Positions 1 through 10,198 of a stretch of 64,000 bases of DNA are shown here, in pieces (position 1 is the first letter of the stretch; each line of letters starts with the position of its first letter). The notes under the pieces were generated by a model. The model was not told the origin of the DNA. It searched no databases and was given only the letters and a program-made list of their open reading frames with translations. The DNA lies in NCBI RefSeq assembly GCF_901482445.1, contig NZ_LR590477.1, positions 1,984,001 to 2,048,000 of the forward strand, read 5' to 3'. Source of the DNA: Neisseria lactamica. Its GTDB lineage: Bacteria; Pseudomonadota; Gammaproteobacteria; Burkholderiales; Neisseriaceae. A program made the position numbers and the translations under genes.

Positions 1-243
1 GCAATAATGCGGCGTGCGGCCTTGCGCGGCGGCGTGGCGGTCGAGGAAGTGGCGCGTGCCGTGGATGAGGACGAGCCTGATGCCCAGTTGCGACAACAGC
101 CCGATGTCGGCGGCGAGCTTGTTTAAGGTATCGCCTTCGAGCAGGCGGTCGTCTATGCCGGCGACCAGTGTCGTGCCGCGCATTTGGCGGATATAGGGGG
201 CGGCTTCGCGGAAGTGGGCGACAAAGAGGTCGGGCGCGCTCAT
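1..243 (-). CDS. argA: Amino-acid N-acetyltransferase ArgA, N-terminal part (cut by window edge)
   Basis: The 81 residues visible begin MSAPDLFVAHFREAAPYI and include GTTLVAGIDDRLLEGD and LGIRLVLIHG, typical of the amino-acid-kinase-like N-terminal domain of N-acetylglutamate synthase, which makes N-acetylglutamate from glutamate and acetyl-CoA as the first step of arginine synthesis. The catalytic GNAT half lies outside the window. The start is the ATG at 243, whose first bases overlap the stop of the upstream zinc-ribbon gene (ATGA), so the two are translationally coupled. It is the last visible member of a minus-strand gene run. The family assignment is firm from the N-terminus. Confidence 0.85.
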   Translation of the reverse strand, partial: MSAPDLFVAHFREAAPYIRQMRGTTLVAGIDDRLLEGDTLNKLAADIGLLSQLGIRLVLIHGTRHFLDRHAAAQGRTPHYC

Positions 244-674
244 AGGATGACGAGGTAGGAAAGCTGCATAATGAGGACGATAAGGGCAAACAGGGCGGCA
301 ATAGTCCAGTTGAACCCTTCCTGACGGGCGGGCGCGGCGGGCGGTACGGTAACCTGCGGTGCGGCAGCAGGCGCGGCGGCAGGCGCAGGCGGCGTATCGT
401 GCAGGGTTGTACCGCCGTTGAGGATGCCGGCGATTTCGTCACGGGAAATCTGTTTCTTGCCAATGGCGTGCGTGCCGATACGGTGAACGAGTTTGACATC
501 CGAAACAGCCTCGGGCAAATCGTTGAATATAGGTTCTTTCGTGCTTGCCAGATGGTCTTTGGCTTTAAACAGCCCTTCGCATTTTTGGCAGACGACGAAG
601 CCTTGGGCGACATTGAGCTGGGTTTCTTTGACCCAAAGGCGGGTTTTGCAGTGCGGACAGAAACAGGCGGGCAT
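240..674 (-). CDS. Zinc-ribbon (MJ0042-like) single-pass membrane protein
   Basis: A 144-residue protein. The N-terminus has two Cys pairs, CPHC near residue 6 and CQKC near residue 29, forming a small zinc ribbon. A Pro/Ala-rich linker follows (about residues 95-118), then one hydrophobic segment at the C-terminus (about 123-144, WTIAALFALIVLIMQLSYLV). The layout suggests a cytoplasmic zinc ribbon tethered to the inner membrane. The function is unknown; it is conserved in Neisseria. It lies 73 bases after pyrE in the same direction and overlaps argA by four bases. Confidence 0.75.
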   Translation of the reverse strand: MPACFCPHCKTRLWVKETQLNVAQGFVVCQKCEGLFKAKDHLASTKEPIFNDLPEAVSDVKLVHRIGTHAIGKKQISRDEIAGILNGGTTLHDTPPAPAAAPAAAPQVTVPPAAPARQEGFNWTIAALFALIVLIMQLSYLVIL

Positions 675-701
675 GGTATTTCCTCGTGTGTGTCAGGTTT
701 G

Positions 702-736
702 ATGCCGTCTGAGGCGTAAGGCGGTTCAGACGGCAT
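702..736. terminator. Inverted DNA-uptake-sequence pair between pyrE and the zinc-ribbon gene
   Basis: GCCGTCTGA and its complement TTCAGACGGC face each other across a short loop, one arm imperfect. Such paired uptake sequences are a known terminator form in Neisseria and also serve DNA uptake. Here it would attenuate readthrough from pyrE. Confidence 0.6.
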
Positions 737-747
737 ATGCTTTGTTT

Positions 748-1389
748 TTATTCTACGCCGTACTGCCGACGGTAGGCTCGGACGGGTTCGAGGAACTGTC
801 CGAATTCGGGGTTGTTTTGCAACAGGATAAACAAATCGTTCAGGCTGGCGATGGGGGCGACGGGCAGGCCGTATTGTTTTTCCACTTCCTGAACGGCGGA
901 CAATTCACCCGTGCCTTTTTCCATACGGTCGAGCGCGATGGCGACACCGGCGGGGGTTGCACCCTCCGCTTCAATCAGTTTGATCGATTCGCGTACGGAT
1001 GTGCCGGCGGAAATCACATCGTCGATAATCAGCACGCGCCCTTTAAGCGGCGCGCCGACCAACACGCCGCCTTCGCCGTGGTCTTTGGCTTCTTTGCGGT
1101 TGTAGGCAAACGGGACGTTTACGCCTTTTTCCGCCAGCATCATCGCGGTTGCCGCCGCCAAAATAATGCCTTTGTAGGCGGGGCCAAACAGCATATCGAA
1201 TCGGATGCCGCTTTCAATGATGGATTGTGCATAGAATTTTGCCAGTTGCAGCGTGGACGCGCCGTCGTTAAAGAGGCCGGCATTGAAGAAGTAAGGCGAC
1301 TGCCGTCCTGCCTTGGTGGTGAATTCGCCGAATTTCAAAACATTTTGGGCGAGGGAGAATTTGAGGAAATCTTGGCGGAAATCAGTCAT
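748..1389 (-). CDS. pyrE: Orotate phosphoribosyltransferase PyrE
   Basis: A 213-residue protein that transfers a phosphoribosyl group from PRPP to orotate to give OMP in pyrimidine synthesis. The PRPP-binding signature VLIIDDVISAGTS is clear near residue 120, and the flexible-loop segment YNRKEAKDHGEGG lies just before it. The length is standard for bacterial PyrE. It follows the uracil-DNA glycosylase gene by 61 bases on the same strand. carA and carB, also in this window, feed the same pathway but are not linked to it. Confidence 0.95.
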   Translation of the reverse strand: MTDFRQDFLKFSLAQNVLKFGEFTTKAGRQSPYFFNAGLFNDGASTLQLAKFYAQSIIESGIRFDMLFGPAYKGIILAAATAMMLAEKGVNVPFAYNRKEAKDHGEGGVLVGAPLKGRVLIIDDVISAGTSVRESIKLIEAEGATPAGVAIALDRMEKGTGELSAVQEVEKQYGLPVAPIASLNDLFILLQNNPEFGQFLEPVRAYRRQYGVE

Positions 1390-1450
1390 TTTGTGCTTTC
1401 TGTCAGATATTGGGACGCAGTTGCGATTCTACCGCCCCGTGCGGTGCGCT

Positions 1451-2188
1451 TCAACTGCCGCCGCCTTGCCGCAAGGCGTGTTTCAACTGTTTCAACACCT
1501 GCCAGGCGCGGGCTTTGAGTTCGGGTTGGCGCAACAGCCGGGCGGGATGGTCGATGATGAAGAAGGGACGGCTGCCGCACAAAGTTTCAATCATCGTTTG
1601 CCGTTCAGGCTGGACAAAAGCCTGCCCGAGGAAAAGGACGGCTGGGGCGCGGCAGCCGTCGAGTTCCCTGGCGATTTGACCCAGCGCATTCTCGATAGCC
1701 TGTTCAGACGGCATCGGGTTGCCGACGGCGGCGGTTTTCACCCAACAGGTTTTGTGGACATAGGCGGCATCCAGTCCTACGGCTTTGAGTATATTGTCGA
1801 GCAGGATGCCCGCTTTGCCGTGGAACAGTTGCCCGTAAACCGCATCCTCGGTCGGCGGACACAGGCTGACGACGGCGAGTCTGGTAATGCCCGAAGCAGC
1901 AGGAACGGGGGCGATGCCGTCTGAAACGCCGGGCAGAGGCGTTTCGGTTTCAGGCACGGGTTTGCGCGTAGGTACGGCGGCGGTTTCCAACGCTTTCATC
2001 GTTTCGAGCCGCGCCTGAACGTTATGGGGTTGGGAAGGGCGGATCGGAGCGGCGCGGACGGTTTGGGGACGTGCCTGTACCGAGGGTGCGGGTGTGTTTT
2101 TGGGCGGCAGGACGGCGGCGGCCTGTTTCAGCCACATCGGACCCAAACCCAAAGCTTCGTGCAGGTGGAGGTAGCGCGCGCTTAACAT
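1451..2188 (-). CDS. Uracil-DNA glycosylase superfamily protein (family 4-like)
   Basis: A 245-residue protein. The first 100 residues are Pro/Ala-rich and low complexity. The C-terminal part (about 105-245) has the fold signature of uracil-DNA glycosylases related to family 4: GILLDNILKAVGL, then PMPSEQAIENALGQIARELDGC, APAVLFLGQAF and a final FFIIDHPARLLRQPELK. The four-Cys iron-sulfur pattern of classical family 4 is not evident, so activity is uncertain. It overlaps rimI by seven bases and belongs to the tsaB-rimI run. The gene is commonly found beside rimI in beta-proteobacteria. Confidence 0.7.
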   Translation of the reverse strand: MLSARYLHLHEALGLGPMWLKQAAAVLPPKNTPAPSVQARPQTVRAAPIRPSQPHNVQARLETMKALETAAVPTRKPVPETETPLPGVSDGIAPVPAASGITRLAVVSLCPPTEDAVYGQLFHGKAGILLDNILKAVGLDAAYVHKTCWVKTAAVGNPMPSEQAIENALGQIARELDGCRAPAVLFLGQAFVQPERQTMIETLCGSRPFFIIDHPARLLRQPELKARAWQVLKQLKHALRQGGGS

Positions 2189-2622
2189 ATTTTCTCCATT
2201 AAGACGGCATCTTCGGTTTTACCGTCGGCTGTACGGTAATAGTTTTTCCGCCTGCCCGCAATGCTGAAGCCGTGCGCCGCGTACAGTGCCTGTGCGGCGG
2301 TGTTGCCCGCGCGGACTTCGAGCAGCAGGCGTTGCGTGCCTTCGGGCAGGTTGGCGAACCAGTATTCGAGTAGGGCGGACGCAACACCCCGTCGGCGGCA
2401 TTCGGGCGCGGTGGCAATCAGGTGCAGCTCGGATTCGTCGGGCAGGTTCTGCCAAACGATAAAGGCGGCCAACCTGCTGTCTTTTTCCGCAAGGAAAACC
2501 TGTTCGGACGGCGAAACGAGTGCGGATTCGAATTGGCGTTGCGTCCACGCGGACGGGTTGCAGACGGCATCGAGTGTGGCCAGCTCCTCGCAATCGGCAT
2601 AAACGGCACGGCGGATGTTCAC
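2182..2622 (-). CDS. rimI: Ribosomal protein S18 alanine N-acetyltransferase RimI (GTG start)
   Basis: A 146-residue GNAT acetyltransferase. The acetyl-CoA loop is ECRRRGVASALLEYW (about 75-90), and the C-terminal half has LLLEVRAGNTAAQALYAAHGF, the RimI hallmark. It acetylates the N-terminal alanine of ribosomal protein S18. The start chosen is GTG at 2622, because this GTG shares GTGA with the tsaB stop (four-base overlap) and the sequence NIRRAVYADCEELATLD starts the family directly after it. A longer upstream extension in the same frame runs antisense-free into tsaB and looks non-coding. Confidence 0.9.
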   Translation of the reverse strand: MNIRRAVYADCEELATLDAVCNPSAWTQRQFESALVSPSEQVFLAEKDSRLAAFIVWQNLPDESELHLIATAPECRRRGVASALLEYWFANLPEGTQRLLLEVRAGNTAAQALYAAHGFSIAGRRKNYYRTADGKTEDAVLMEKIC

Positions 2623-3296
2623 GGACGCGCCCTCCGTTCCGCCTGTTCTTTGGCAGTCAGGGCGATTTTGTTGCGGACGTAGAGCAGCTCGGCGTGTGCC
2701 GCAGCGACGGCGGGAAAACCGCCATCCGCCGCCAGATTGAGGAAGTCGGCAGCGGTCGGCATATCGGGTTTGCCTGAGAAGGGCGGACGGTTTTCCAGCG
2801 CGAACGCATTGCCGATGCCGTCTGAAAAGGCGCATCCTTCCGGCAGCCGGATGTCTGCCGCCCGACCGACCTGATAATCGCTCAAACGGCGGCGGTTCAG
2901 CGTGTCGAACCATGCATAAAACACTTCGCCCATACGAGCGTCCATAGCGGCAAGGATGCAGCTTTGCGGCGGCAGCAGCGAGGCGGCAGCATCGAGCGAG
3001 GGAATGCCGATTAAAGGCGTATTGAACGGCGTTGCCAAACCCTGCGCCACGCCGATGCCGATACGCAGTCCGGTAAACGCGCCGGGACCTTTCGCATAAA
3101 CAATCGCCCCCAAATCGGCGGCGGTAATGCCCGCATCGTGAAACAGCGTGCGGATTTCCGACAGGATCAGTTCGGACTGGCGGCTGCCGGCCTCCTGATG
3201 AAACAGACGGGTTTCGCCGTCGGCGCGCAGCGCGAGCGACAAATAGGAAGTTCCGGTATCGACGGCGAGGACGGGGCGGTTGAAATCGGCTTGCAT
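2619..3296 (-). CDS. tsaB: tRNA threonylcarbamoyladenosine biosynthesis protein TsaB
   Basis: A 225-residue ASKHA-fold protein. VLAVDTGTSYLSLAL opens the fold, then SRQSELILSEI and KGPGAFTGLRIGIGVAQGLA, which is the TsaB/YeaZ signature. It scaffolds TsaD and TsaE for the t6A modification at position 37 of ANN-decoding tRNAs. The next gene, rimI, overlaps it by four bases; tsaB-rimI pairing is common in bacteria. It is probably the first gene of this minus-strand run, and lies back to back with the phase-variable gene at 3470. Confidence 0.9.
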   Translation of the reverse strand: MQADFNRPVLAVDTGTSYLSLALRADGETRLFHQEAGSRQSELILSEIRTLFHDAGITAADLGAIVYAKGPGAFTGLRIGIGVAQGLATPFNTPLIGIPSLDAAASLLPPQSCILAAMDARMGEVFYAWFDTLNRRRLSDYQVGRAADIRLPEGCAFSDGIGNAFALENRPPFSGKPDMPTAADFLNLAADGGFPAVAAAHAELLYVRNKIALTAKEQAERRARP

Positions 3297-3469
3297 AATG
3301 TTGTCCTGAAAGGTTCGGACGGCATTATAACACCGCCCCCTTGTGCAAACCGCCCGATTGCGACCGCCGCAATGATTCCGCCCGCGCCCTCCGGTACGGT
3401 TCCCAATATTATCCCCGTAAGCAATTATTTCTGTTATAATAATAAATTATCAACCGTGAAAGAAACACC

Positions 3470-4296
3470 ATGAAAAATAAAACGCGTTCCTGCGTTCCTG
3501 CGTTCCTGCGTTCCTGCGTTCCTGCGTTCCTGCGTTCCTGCGTTCCTGCGTTCCTGCGTTCCTGCGTTCCTGCGTTCCTGCGTTCCTGCGTTCCTGCGTT
3601 CCTGCGTTCCTGATCCTTTTGTCTGCTGAAGCCTCGGCTGCCGACGGCGCTCAAAGCAAAGGTTTTTATGTTCAGGCAGATATCGGGCTTGCCCGGGAAA
3701 AACTGACCAACGGCGGCACAAATGCCGAATACAAAAAGCAGGCGGTTCACCCCCGTTTCTCGGCAGGTTACGATTTCGGGCAATGGCGTTTGGCTTTGGA
3801 TTATTCGCGTTACCGCACCATCAAAAAAGATGCACACGCCTCAACAAAGCCAGTGCCTATCCTTGAGACGGAATATAATACCCACAACAAAGTCAAAAGC
3901 CGGTCTGTCGGCATCTCCGCTATTTACGATTTTGAAACACAATCCCCCGTCAAACCTTATGTCGGCGCGCGTTTGAGCGTGAACCATATCAGCATCGATT
4001 TCAGCGATGACGGTTATATAAAAAATACCAGTTCCGTGACGTTGCCTAAGGTGGTTCTCGACAAGATTTTCCCCGGTATTCCCGACATTCCGGCAAATCA
4101 GACCGTTCATTTCGCCCAAACGACAAACCATATCGGCATTACCCGCCTCGGTGTCGGTGCGACGGCGGGGGTAAGCTACGAGATTACGAAAAATGCCGCG
4201 TTGGATTTGGCGTACCATTACGACGATTGGGGTAGGCTGGAAGGCAACAGGGTCAGAACCCAAGAAATTTCCGGAGGCATAAGATATACATTCTAA
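3470..4296 (+). CDS. Phase-variable Opa-like outer-membrane beta-barrel protein, out of frame in this copy
   Basis: The ATG at 3470 is followed by MKNKTRS and then a signal-peptide core encoded by an octanucleotide tract. Read across the tract in the correct frame, the peptide ends FLILLSAEASA before the mature ADGAQSKGFYVQADIG. The mature part (about 215 residues) is an opacity-family eight-strand barrel: alternating segments such as YDFGQWRLALDYSRY, SVGISAIYDFE, KPYVGARLSVNH, and a C-terminal GGIRYTF for outer-membrane insertion. With 16 repeats the ATG frame hits TGA at 3611, so this copy is OFF; 15 or 18 repeats would restore it. It occupies the interval next to fba where meningococci carry fHbp. 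The adhesin role is inferred. Confidence 0.75.
3484..3611 (+). repeat. Octanucleotide tract, 16 copies of GCGTTCCT
   Basis: Sixteen perfect copies of an 8-base unit inside the signal-peptide region of the Opa-like gene. Each unit gained or lost shifts the frame, so slipped-strand mispairing switches the gene. Because 24 bases encode eight residues (CVPAFLRS-type), all in-frame lengths still give a hydrophobic core, so the repeats lengthen the signal peptide. Confidence 0.95.
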
Positions 4297-4403
4297 ATCT
4301 TGCCTATCCCGACAAAAAACCAAGCCGGTCGGCTTGGTTTTTTTGTTTGACAGGATTCGGATAAGGGGCGGTAAGCCGCCCTTTCTGATTTCCAGCCGGA
4401 CGG

Positions 4404-5468
4404 TTATTTGACGATTTGGTCCAATTCGCCCTTGGCATAACGGCTTGCCATTTTTTCCAAGGAAACCGGTTTGATTTTGCCTGCCTGACCTTCGCAACCG
4501 AACGCAAGATAACGGTCGAGGCAGATTTGTTTCATCGCTTCAATGGTTTTGCTCAAATATTTGCGCGGATCGAAGTCGGACGGATTTTCGGCAAGGTAGC
4601 GGCGTACCGCGCCGGTAGAGGCAAGGCGCAGGTCGGTATCAATGTTGACTTTGCGCACGCCGTGCTTGATACCTTCGACGATTTCTTCAACCGGCACGCC
4701 GTAGGTTTCGCCGATATTGCCGCCGTATTCGTTGATGACTTTCAGCCATTCTTGCGGAACGGAGCTGGAACCGTGCATCACGATGTGTGTATTGGGCAGG
4801 GCTTGGTGGATTTCTTTGATGCGGTCGATACGCAATACGTCGCCTGTGGGCGGACGGGTGAATTTGTATGCGCCGTGGCTGGTGCCGACGGCAATCGCCA
4901 ATGCGTCAACACCGGTATCTTTCACGAAACGTACGGCATCTTCAACGCTTGTGAGCATTTGGTCGTGGGAGAGTTTTCCTGCCGCACCCACGCCGTCTTC
5001 TTCGCCTGCTTCGCCGGTTTCGAGGTTGCCCAATACGCCGATTTCGCCTTCAACGGACACGCCGCAAGCGTGGGAGAAATTAACGACGGTACGTGTGGCG
5101 TTGACGTTGTATTCGTAAGAAGAAGGGGTTTTGCCGTCTTCGAGCAGCGAGCCGTCCATCATCACGGAGGAGAAGCCCAGTTGGATGGAGCGTTGGCACA
5201 CGTCGGGCGATGCGCCGTGGTCTTGGTGCATCACGACGGGGATGTGCGGGAATTCTTCGACAGCCGCCAAAATCAAGTGGCGTAAAAACGGCGCACCCGC
5301 GTATTTGCGCGCGCCGGCGGACGCTTGAACGATGACAGGTGCGCCGACTTGGTCGGCGGCTTCCATAATGGCGCGCATTTGTTCGAGGTTGTTGACGTTG
5401 AACGCGGGCAGGCCGTAGCTGTTTTCGGCGGCGTGATCGAGCAGTTGGCGCATAGATACGAGTGCCAT
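4404..5468 (-). CDS. fba: Fructose-bisphosphate aldolase, class II
   Basis: A 354-residue zinc-dependent aldolase that interconverts fructose 1,6-bisphosphate with dihydroxyacetone phosphate and glyceraldehyde 3-phosphate. Metal and substrate motifs visible are [12 protein letters not shown] (about 80), [13 protein letters not shown] (about 195) and [13 protein letters not shown] (about 230). The length matches the CbbA/Fba type. The start [10 protein letters not shown] is preceded by AAGGAGAC. In meningococci this gene also has a surface role and is followed by fHbp; here the convergent downstream neighbour is the Opa-like gene instead. Confidence 0.95.
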   Translation of the reverse strand: MALVSMRQLLDHAAENSYGLPAFNVNNLEQMRAIMEAADQVGAPVIVQASAGARKYAGAPFLRHLILAAVEEFPHIPVVMHQDHGASPDVCQRSIQLGFSSVMMDGSLLEDGKTPSSYEYNVNATRTVVNFSHACGVSVEGEIGVLGNLETGEAGEEDGVGAAGKLSHDQMLTSVEDAVRFVKDTGVDALAIAVGTSHGAYKFTRPPTGDVLRIDRIKEIHQALPNTHIVMHGSSSVPQEWLKVINEYGGNIGETYGVPVEEIVEGIKHGVRKVNIDTDLRLASTGAVRRYLAENPSDFDPRKYLSKTIEAMKQICLDRYLAFGCEGQAGKIKPVSLEKMASRYAKGELDQIVK

Positions 5469-5618
5469 TTTTGTCTCCTTGGACAGTGGGGTAGATAAGG
5501 CGGATTATAATGTTTTTTACGGCGGAAAACTATGGGCGGCTATGCCGGCGCGGGCAGGCGGGCGGCGCGGTTTGTGATAATATCCCCGCTGTTTTTTGAG
5601 GTCGGACAGGGGGCGGGG

Positions 5619-6536
5619 ATGAATCCGGACGGGTTTGCGGCGCATTTTGACGCTTATTTGGAAAACATCGTGCGCGAGGGCAAGTCGGAGCACACGGTTG
5701 CGGCATACCGGCGCGATTTGGAAGAACTGTTTGCGTTGTTGGCACAAATGCCGTCTGAAGCTGAAGGCGGCGTGCCGCAGGACTTGTCGCGGCGCGATTT
5801 TACGGCGGCGTTGCGGCGGCTGTCGCAGCGCGGTTTGAATGCGCGGACGCTGGCGCGCAAGCTGTCGTCTTGGCGGCAGTATTGCGCCTGGCTGGTCAAA
5901 CGCGGGCTGATGTGCGCCGACCCGACCGCCGGCATCAGTCCGCCGAAGCAGCCGCAACGCATCCCTAAGGCGCTGCCCCAGGAATGGTTGAACCGGATGC
6001 TGGATTTGCCCGTGGACGGCGGCGACCCTCTGGCGGTGCGCGATCACGCCCTGTTCGAGCTGATGTACGGCAGCGGTTTGCGTGTGAGCGAGATACACGG
6101 CTTGAATGCAGATGATGTATATTTGGACGAGGCGTGGGTACACGTTACCGGCAAAGGGCGCAAGCAGCGTCAGGTGCCGCTCACCGGCAAAAGCGCGGAA
6201 GCCCTGAAAAACTATCTGCCGCTGCGTCAGACGGCATCGGACGGCAAAGCCCTGTTTACCGGCAGGAACGGCACGCGCCTGAGCCAACGCCAAATCCAAA
6301 AACGGTTGGCGCAATGGGCGGCAATAAACGGCGACGGCAGGCACGTTTCGCCGCATATGATGCGCCACAGCTACGCCGGACACCTGTTGCAGGCTTCGCG
6401 CGACATCCGGGCGGTGCAGGAGCTGCTCGGGCACAGCAGCCTTTCGACTACGCAGATTTACACCAAACTCGATTTCGACCACATCGCCCGCCTGTATGAC
6501 GAAGCCCATCCGCGCGCCAAGCGGCAGGAAAAATAA
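5619..6536 (+). CDS. xerC: Tyrosine recombinase XerC
   Basis: A 305-residue site-specific recombinase that resolves chromosome dimers at dif with XerD. An N-terminal SAM-like core-binding domain ([29 protein letters not shown]) is followed by the catalytic domain with Arg in [37 protein letters not shown] and the nucleophile Tyr in [24 protein letters not shown]. The last segment fits XerC better than XerD. The start chosen is ATG 5619, with a G-rich ribosome site just upstream; an upstream in-frame extension lacks homology to the family. Confidence 0.85.
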   Translation: MNPDGFAAHFDAYLENIVREGKSEHTVAAYRRDLEELFALLAQMPSEAEGGVPQDLSRRDFTAALRRLSQRGLNARTLARKLSSWRQYCAWLVKRGLMCADPTAGISPPKQPQRIPKALPQEWLNRMLDLPVDGGDPLAVRDHALFELMYGSGLRVSEIHGLNADDVYLDEAWVHVTGKGRKQRQVPLTGKSAEALKNYLPLRQTASDGKALFTGRNGTRLSQRQIQKRLAQWAAINGDGRHVSPHMMRHSYAGHLLQASRDIRAVQELLGHSSLSTTQIYTKLDFDHIARLYDEAHPRAKRQEK

Positions 6537-6618
6537 TCCCCGGCAAAATCAGCCGTCAGCCCCGCGTGCTTGATATATAATCAGCCGTCGCACCCGGACG
6601 ATATAAAAAAGACACATT

Positions 6619-8544
6619 ATGAACCCAAGCCCCTTACTCGATTTAATTGACAATCCGCAAGATTTGCGTTTGCTCGGCAAAAAACAATTACCGCAGCTTG
6701 CCGCCGAATTGCGCGGATTCCTGTTGGATTCCGTCGGGCAGACCGGCGGTCATTTCGCCAGCAATCTGGGCGCGGTCGAGCTGACCATCGCCCTGCACTA
6801 TGTTTACAACACGCCCGAAGATAAATTGGTTTGGGATGTCGGGCATCAAAGTTATCCGCACAAAATCCTCACAGGCCGCAAAAACCAAATGCACACGATG
6901 CGCCAATACGGCGGCTTGGCGGGTTTTCCGAAACGTTGCGAGTCCGAGTACGACGCGTTCGGCGTGGGGCATTCGTCCACTTCCATCGGCGCGGCGTTGG
7001 GTATGGCGGCGGCAGACAAACTCTTGGGCGGCAACCGCCGCAGCGTCGCCATTATCGGCGACGGCGCGATGACGGCGGGGCAGGCGTTTGAAGCCTTAAA
7101 TTGCGCGGGCGATATGGATGTGGATCTGCTGGTCGTCCTCAACGACAACGAAATGTCGATTTCCCCCAACGTCGGCGCGCTGCCGAAATACCTCGCCAGC
7201 AACGTCGTGCGCGATATGCACGGACTGTTGAGTACCGTCAAAGCGCAAACGGGCAAGGTATTAGACAAAATACCCGGCGCGATGGAGCTCGCCCAAAAAG
7301 TCGAACACAAAATCAAAACCCTTGCCGAAGAAGCCGAACACGCCAAACAATCGCTGTCTTTGTTTGAAAACTTCGGCTTCCGCTACACAGGCCCGGTGGA
7401 CGGACACAACGTCGAAAATCTGGTCGATGTATTGGAAGACCTGCGCGGACGCAAAGGGCCGCAACTGCTGCACGTCATCACCAAAAAAGGCAACGGCTAC
7501 AAACTCGCCGAAAACGACCCCGTCAAATACCACGCCGTCGCCAAGCTGCCCAAAGACGTTTCAGACGGCCCCAAAACTGCAACGCCGTCTGAAAAAGAAC
7601 CCAAACCCGCCGCCAAGCCGACTTATACGCAGGTGTTCGGCAAATGGCTGTGCGACCGGGCGGCGGCAGATTCCCGACTGGTTGCGATTACCCCCGCGAT
7701 GCGCGAGGGCAGCGGACTGGTGGAGTTTGAACAACGATTCCCCGACCGCTATTTCGATGTCGGCATCGCCGAGCAGCACGCCGTAACCTTTGCCGGCGGT
7801 TTGGCGTGCGAAGGCATCAAGCCCGTCGTGGCGATTTATTCCACCTTTTTACAACGCGCCTACGACCAACTGGTGCACGACATCGCCCTGCAAAACCTGC
7901 CCGTTTTGTTTGCCGTCGACCGTGCGGGCATCGTCGGCGCGGACGGCCCGACCCACGCCGGTTTGTACGATTTGAGCTTTTTGCGCTGCATTCCGAATAT
8001 GATTGTCGCCGCGCCGAGCGATGAAAACGAATGCCGCCTGCTGCTTTCGACCTGCTATCAGGCAGACGCGCCCGCCGCCGTCCGCTATCCGCGCGGAACG
8101 GGTACGGGCGCGCTGGTTTCAGACGGCATGGAAACCGTAGCCATCGGCAAAGGCATCATTCGCCGCCAAGGCGAGAAAACCGCCTTCGTCGCCTTCGGCA
8201 GCATGGTTGCCCCCGCATTGGCGGTTGCCGAAAAACTGAACGCCACCGTTGCCGATATGCGTTTCATCAAACCGATAGACGAAGAGTTGATTGTCCGCCT
8301 CGCCCGAAGCCACGACCGTATCGTTACCCTTGAAGAAAACGCCGAACAAGGCGGCGCAGGCAGCGCGGTGCTGGAAGTGTTGGCGAAACACGGCATCTGC
8401 AAACCCGTTTTGCTTTTGGGCGTTGCCGATACCGTAACCGGACACGGCGATCCGAAAAAACTGTTGGACGATTTGGGCTTGAGTGCCGAAGCGGTGGAAC
8501 GCCGGGTGCGCGCGTGGCTGCCGGAGCGGGACGCGGCAAATTAA
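6619..8544 (+). CDS. dxs: 1-deoxy-D-xylulose-5-phosphate synthase
   Basis: A 641-residue thiamine-diphosphate enzyme that condenses pyruvate and glyceraldehyde 3-phosphate, the first step of the MEP isoprenoid pathway. Seen: the N-terminal [15 protein letters not shown], the ThDP/Mg motif [15 protein letters not shown]...[11 protein letters not shown], the transketolase pyrimidine domain ([19 protein letters not shown]) and the C-terminal domain ([16 protein letters not shown]). Length is typical. ispH, the last enzyme of the same pathway, is at 28104. An inverted uptake-sequence terminator follows. Confidence 0.96.
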   Translation: MNPSPLLDLIDNPQDLRLLGKKQLPQLAAELRGFLLDSVGQTGGHFASNLGAVELTIALHYVYNTPEDKLVWDVGHQSYPHKILTGRKNQMHTMRQYGGLAGFPKRCESEYDAFGVGHSSTSIGAALGMAAADKLLGGNRRSVAIIGDGAMTAGQAFEALNCAGDMDVDLLVVLNDNEMSISPNVGALPKYLASNVVRDMHGLLSTVKAQTGKVLDKIPGAMELAQKVEHKIKTLAEEAEHAKQSLSLFENFGFRYTGPVDGHNVENLVDVLEDLRGRKGPQLLHVITKKGNGYKLAENDPVKYHAVAKLPKDVSDGPKTATPSEKEPKPAAKPTYTQVFGKWLCDRAAADSRLVAITPAMREGSGLVEFEQRFPDRYFDVGIAEQHAVTFAGGLACEGIKPVVAIYSTFLQRAYDQLVHDIALQNLPVLFAVDRAGIVGADGPTHAGLYDLSFLRCIPNMIVAAPSDENECRLLLSTCYQADAPAAVRYPRGTGTGALVSDGMETVAIGKGIIRRQGEKTAFVAFGSMVAPALAVAEKLNATVADMRFIKPIDEELIVRLARSHDRIVTLEENAEQGGAGSAVLEVLAKHGICKPVLLLGVADTVTGHGDPKKLLDDLGLSAEAVERRVRAWLPERDAAN

Positions 8545-8752
8545 GCCGCCCGGCCGCGCCGCCGTTATCGGGCTGCGTTTTTAAACGGCGTTTGTTTCTG
8601 CGCTTGGTTTCTATTGCAACCCCGCTGCCGGCAGGAACGGTTCGGGCGGCGGTTTTCTTTGGGGCGGTGCTTTGTGTGCCGCCGCGTGTGTGGAAACTTA
8701 TTCGGGCTTGTCCGGCTCAAGGCAAACCGCCGCCGTCCGCTGATACAAGGCA
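8545..8752. other. Gap between dxs and miaB with no supported gene
   Basis: About 200 G+C-rich bases follow the dxs stop. No reading frame here has family features. It leads into the shared terminator at 8753. Confidence 0.5.
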
Positions 8753-8796
8753 AAATGCCGTCTGAAACCCGATTCCGGCTTCAGACGGCATTTTTG
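8753..8796. terminator. Bidirectional inverted uptake-sequence terminator between dxs and miaB
   Basis: ATGCCGTCTGAA and TTCAGACGGCAT form a perfect stem with a short loop, flanked by A-run and T-run, between two convergent genes. It can terminate both. Confidence 0.85.
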
Positions 8797-8808
8797 CGGC
8801 GGGGGAAA

Positions 8809-10137
8809 TCAAATGCTGACGGTTTTTCCGCGCAGGGAGAAGGTGTAGGCCTCGGTGATTTCCAAATCAATCATTTGGTTGATCATGTCGGGCGTGCCGG
8901 TAAAGTTGACCACGCGGTTGTTGGCGGTACGGGCTTGGAGCTGGTCGGGGTCTTTTTTGGAGATACCTTCGACCAGGCAGCGTTGAACCGTGCCGACCAT
9001 CGTTTGGTTGATGCGAGCGGTTTCGGCTTCGATGACTTCGTTCAGAGCTTCGAGGCGGCGCACTTTTTCTTCGTGCGGCGTGTCGTCCGGCAGGTTGGCG
9101 GCAGGCGTGCCGGGGCGCGGACTGTAAATAAAGACAAAGCTCAAGTCGAAGGCAATGTCTTTCACCAGTTTCAAGGTTTGCTCGAACTCGCGTTCGGTCT
9201 CGCCCGGGAAGCCGACGATAAAGTCGGAGCTGAGGCACAAATCAGGACGGATGGCGCGCAGTTTGCGGATGATGGATTTGTATTCCAAGGCGGTGTAGCC
9301 GCGTTTCATCGCGCTCAATACGCGGTCGGAACCGCTTTGAATCGGCAGGTGCAGGTGGGAAACCAGCTTCGGCAGGTCGCGGTAGCACTCGATAATCGAG
9401 TCGGTAAACTCGCGCGGGTGGCTGGTGGTGAAGCGCAGGCGTTCGATGCCGGGGATTTCGTGGACGATGCGCAACAAAGTGGCAAAGTCGCAGATTTCGC
9501 CGTTTTCCATTTCGCCGCGATAGGCGTTGACGTTTTGCCCTAACAGGTTGATTTCTTTCACACCTTGCTGCACCAGACCGGCAATCTCGGTCAATACGTC
9601 GTTGAGCGGTCGGGAGAATTCTTCGCCGCGCGTGTAGGGGACGACGCAGAAGGAGCAGTATTTGGAACAGCCTTCCATAATTGATACGAATGCCGCGCCG
9701 CCTTCGACGCGGGCGGGCGGCAGGTGGTCGAATTTCTCGATTTCGGGAAAGGAAATATCGACTTGCGACAGCCCGCTGGTTTCTTTGTCCACAATCATTT
9801 TGGGCAGGCGGTGCAGCGTTTGCGGGCCGAAAACCACGTCCACATAAGGCGCGCGTTTGATGATGTTTTCGCCTTCTTGCGAGGCGACGCAGCCGGCAAC
9901 GCCGATGATGAGGCCGGGGTTTTTTTCTTTGAGCGGACGGACGCGCCCCAAGTCGGAAAATACTTTTTCTTGCGCTTTTTCGCGCACGGAGCAGGTGTTG
10001 AACAAGATGATGTCGGCGTCGTCGGGCTGGGTAACCTGTTCGATGCCGCCGTGTTCTTCGGCGAGGACGGCGAGCATTTTGTCGCTGTCGTATTCGTTCA
10101 TCTGGCAGCCGAAGGTACGGATAAATACTTTTTTCAT
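8809..10137 (-). CDS. miaB: tRNA-2-methylthio-N6-dimethylallyladenosine synthase MiaB
   Basis: A 442-residue radical-SAM methylthiotransferase that adds the 2-methylthio group to i6A37 of tRNA. The N-terminal UPF0004 domain carries conserved Cys ([14 protein letters not shown] and others); the radical SAM cluster is [15 protein letters not shown] (about 155-170); the TRAM domain is at the C-terminus. Length is standard. An inverted uptake-sequence pair (10199-10226) stands just upstream of the start, between it and the divergent lipoprotein gene. Confidence 0.95.
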   Translation of the reverse strand: MKKVFIRTFGCQMNEYDSDKMLAVLAEEHGGIEQVTQPDDADIILFNTCSVREKAQEKVFSDLGRVRPLKEKNPGLIIGVAGCVASQEGENIIKRAPYVDVVFGPQTLHRLPKMIVDKETSGLSQVDISFPEIEKFDHLPPARVEGGAAFVSIMEGCSKYCSFCVVPYTRGEEFSRPLNDVLTEIAGLVQQGVKEINLLGQNVNAYRGEMENGEICDFATLLRIVHEIPGIERLRFTTSHPREFTDSIIECYRDLPKLVSHLHLPIQSGSDRVLSAMKRGYTALEYKSIIRKLRAIRPDLCLSSDFIVGFPGETEREFEQTLKLVKDIAFDLSFVFIYSPRPGTPAANLPDDTPHEEKVRRLEALNEVIEAETARINQTMVGTVQRCLVEGISKKDPDQLQARTANNRVVNFTGTPDMINQMIDLEITEAYTFSLRGKTVSI

Positions 10138-10198
10138 GGTTTGTGTCTTTCTCAGGCAGCCGTAATCGCGGGGCTGATGGTTGTTGGAATGAAAAAAT

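Noticed and set aside
742..1518. Long plus-strand frame opposite pyrE
   Set aside because: Shadow of pyrE in G+C-rich DNA; pyrE has clear motifs. The same holds for the long antisense frames over fba, dnaE, pglD and pglC.
3409..3837. Minus-strand frames with NAGTQERR repeats
   Set aside because: Antisense of the octanucleotide tract; no start context or family.
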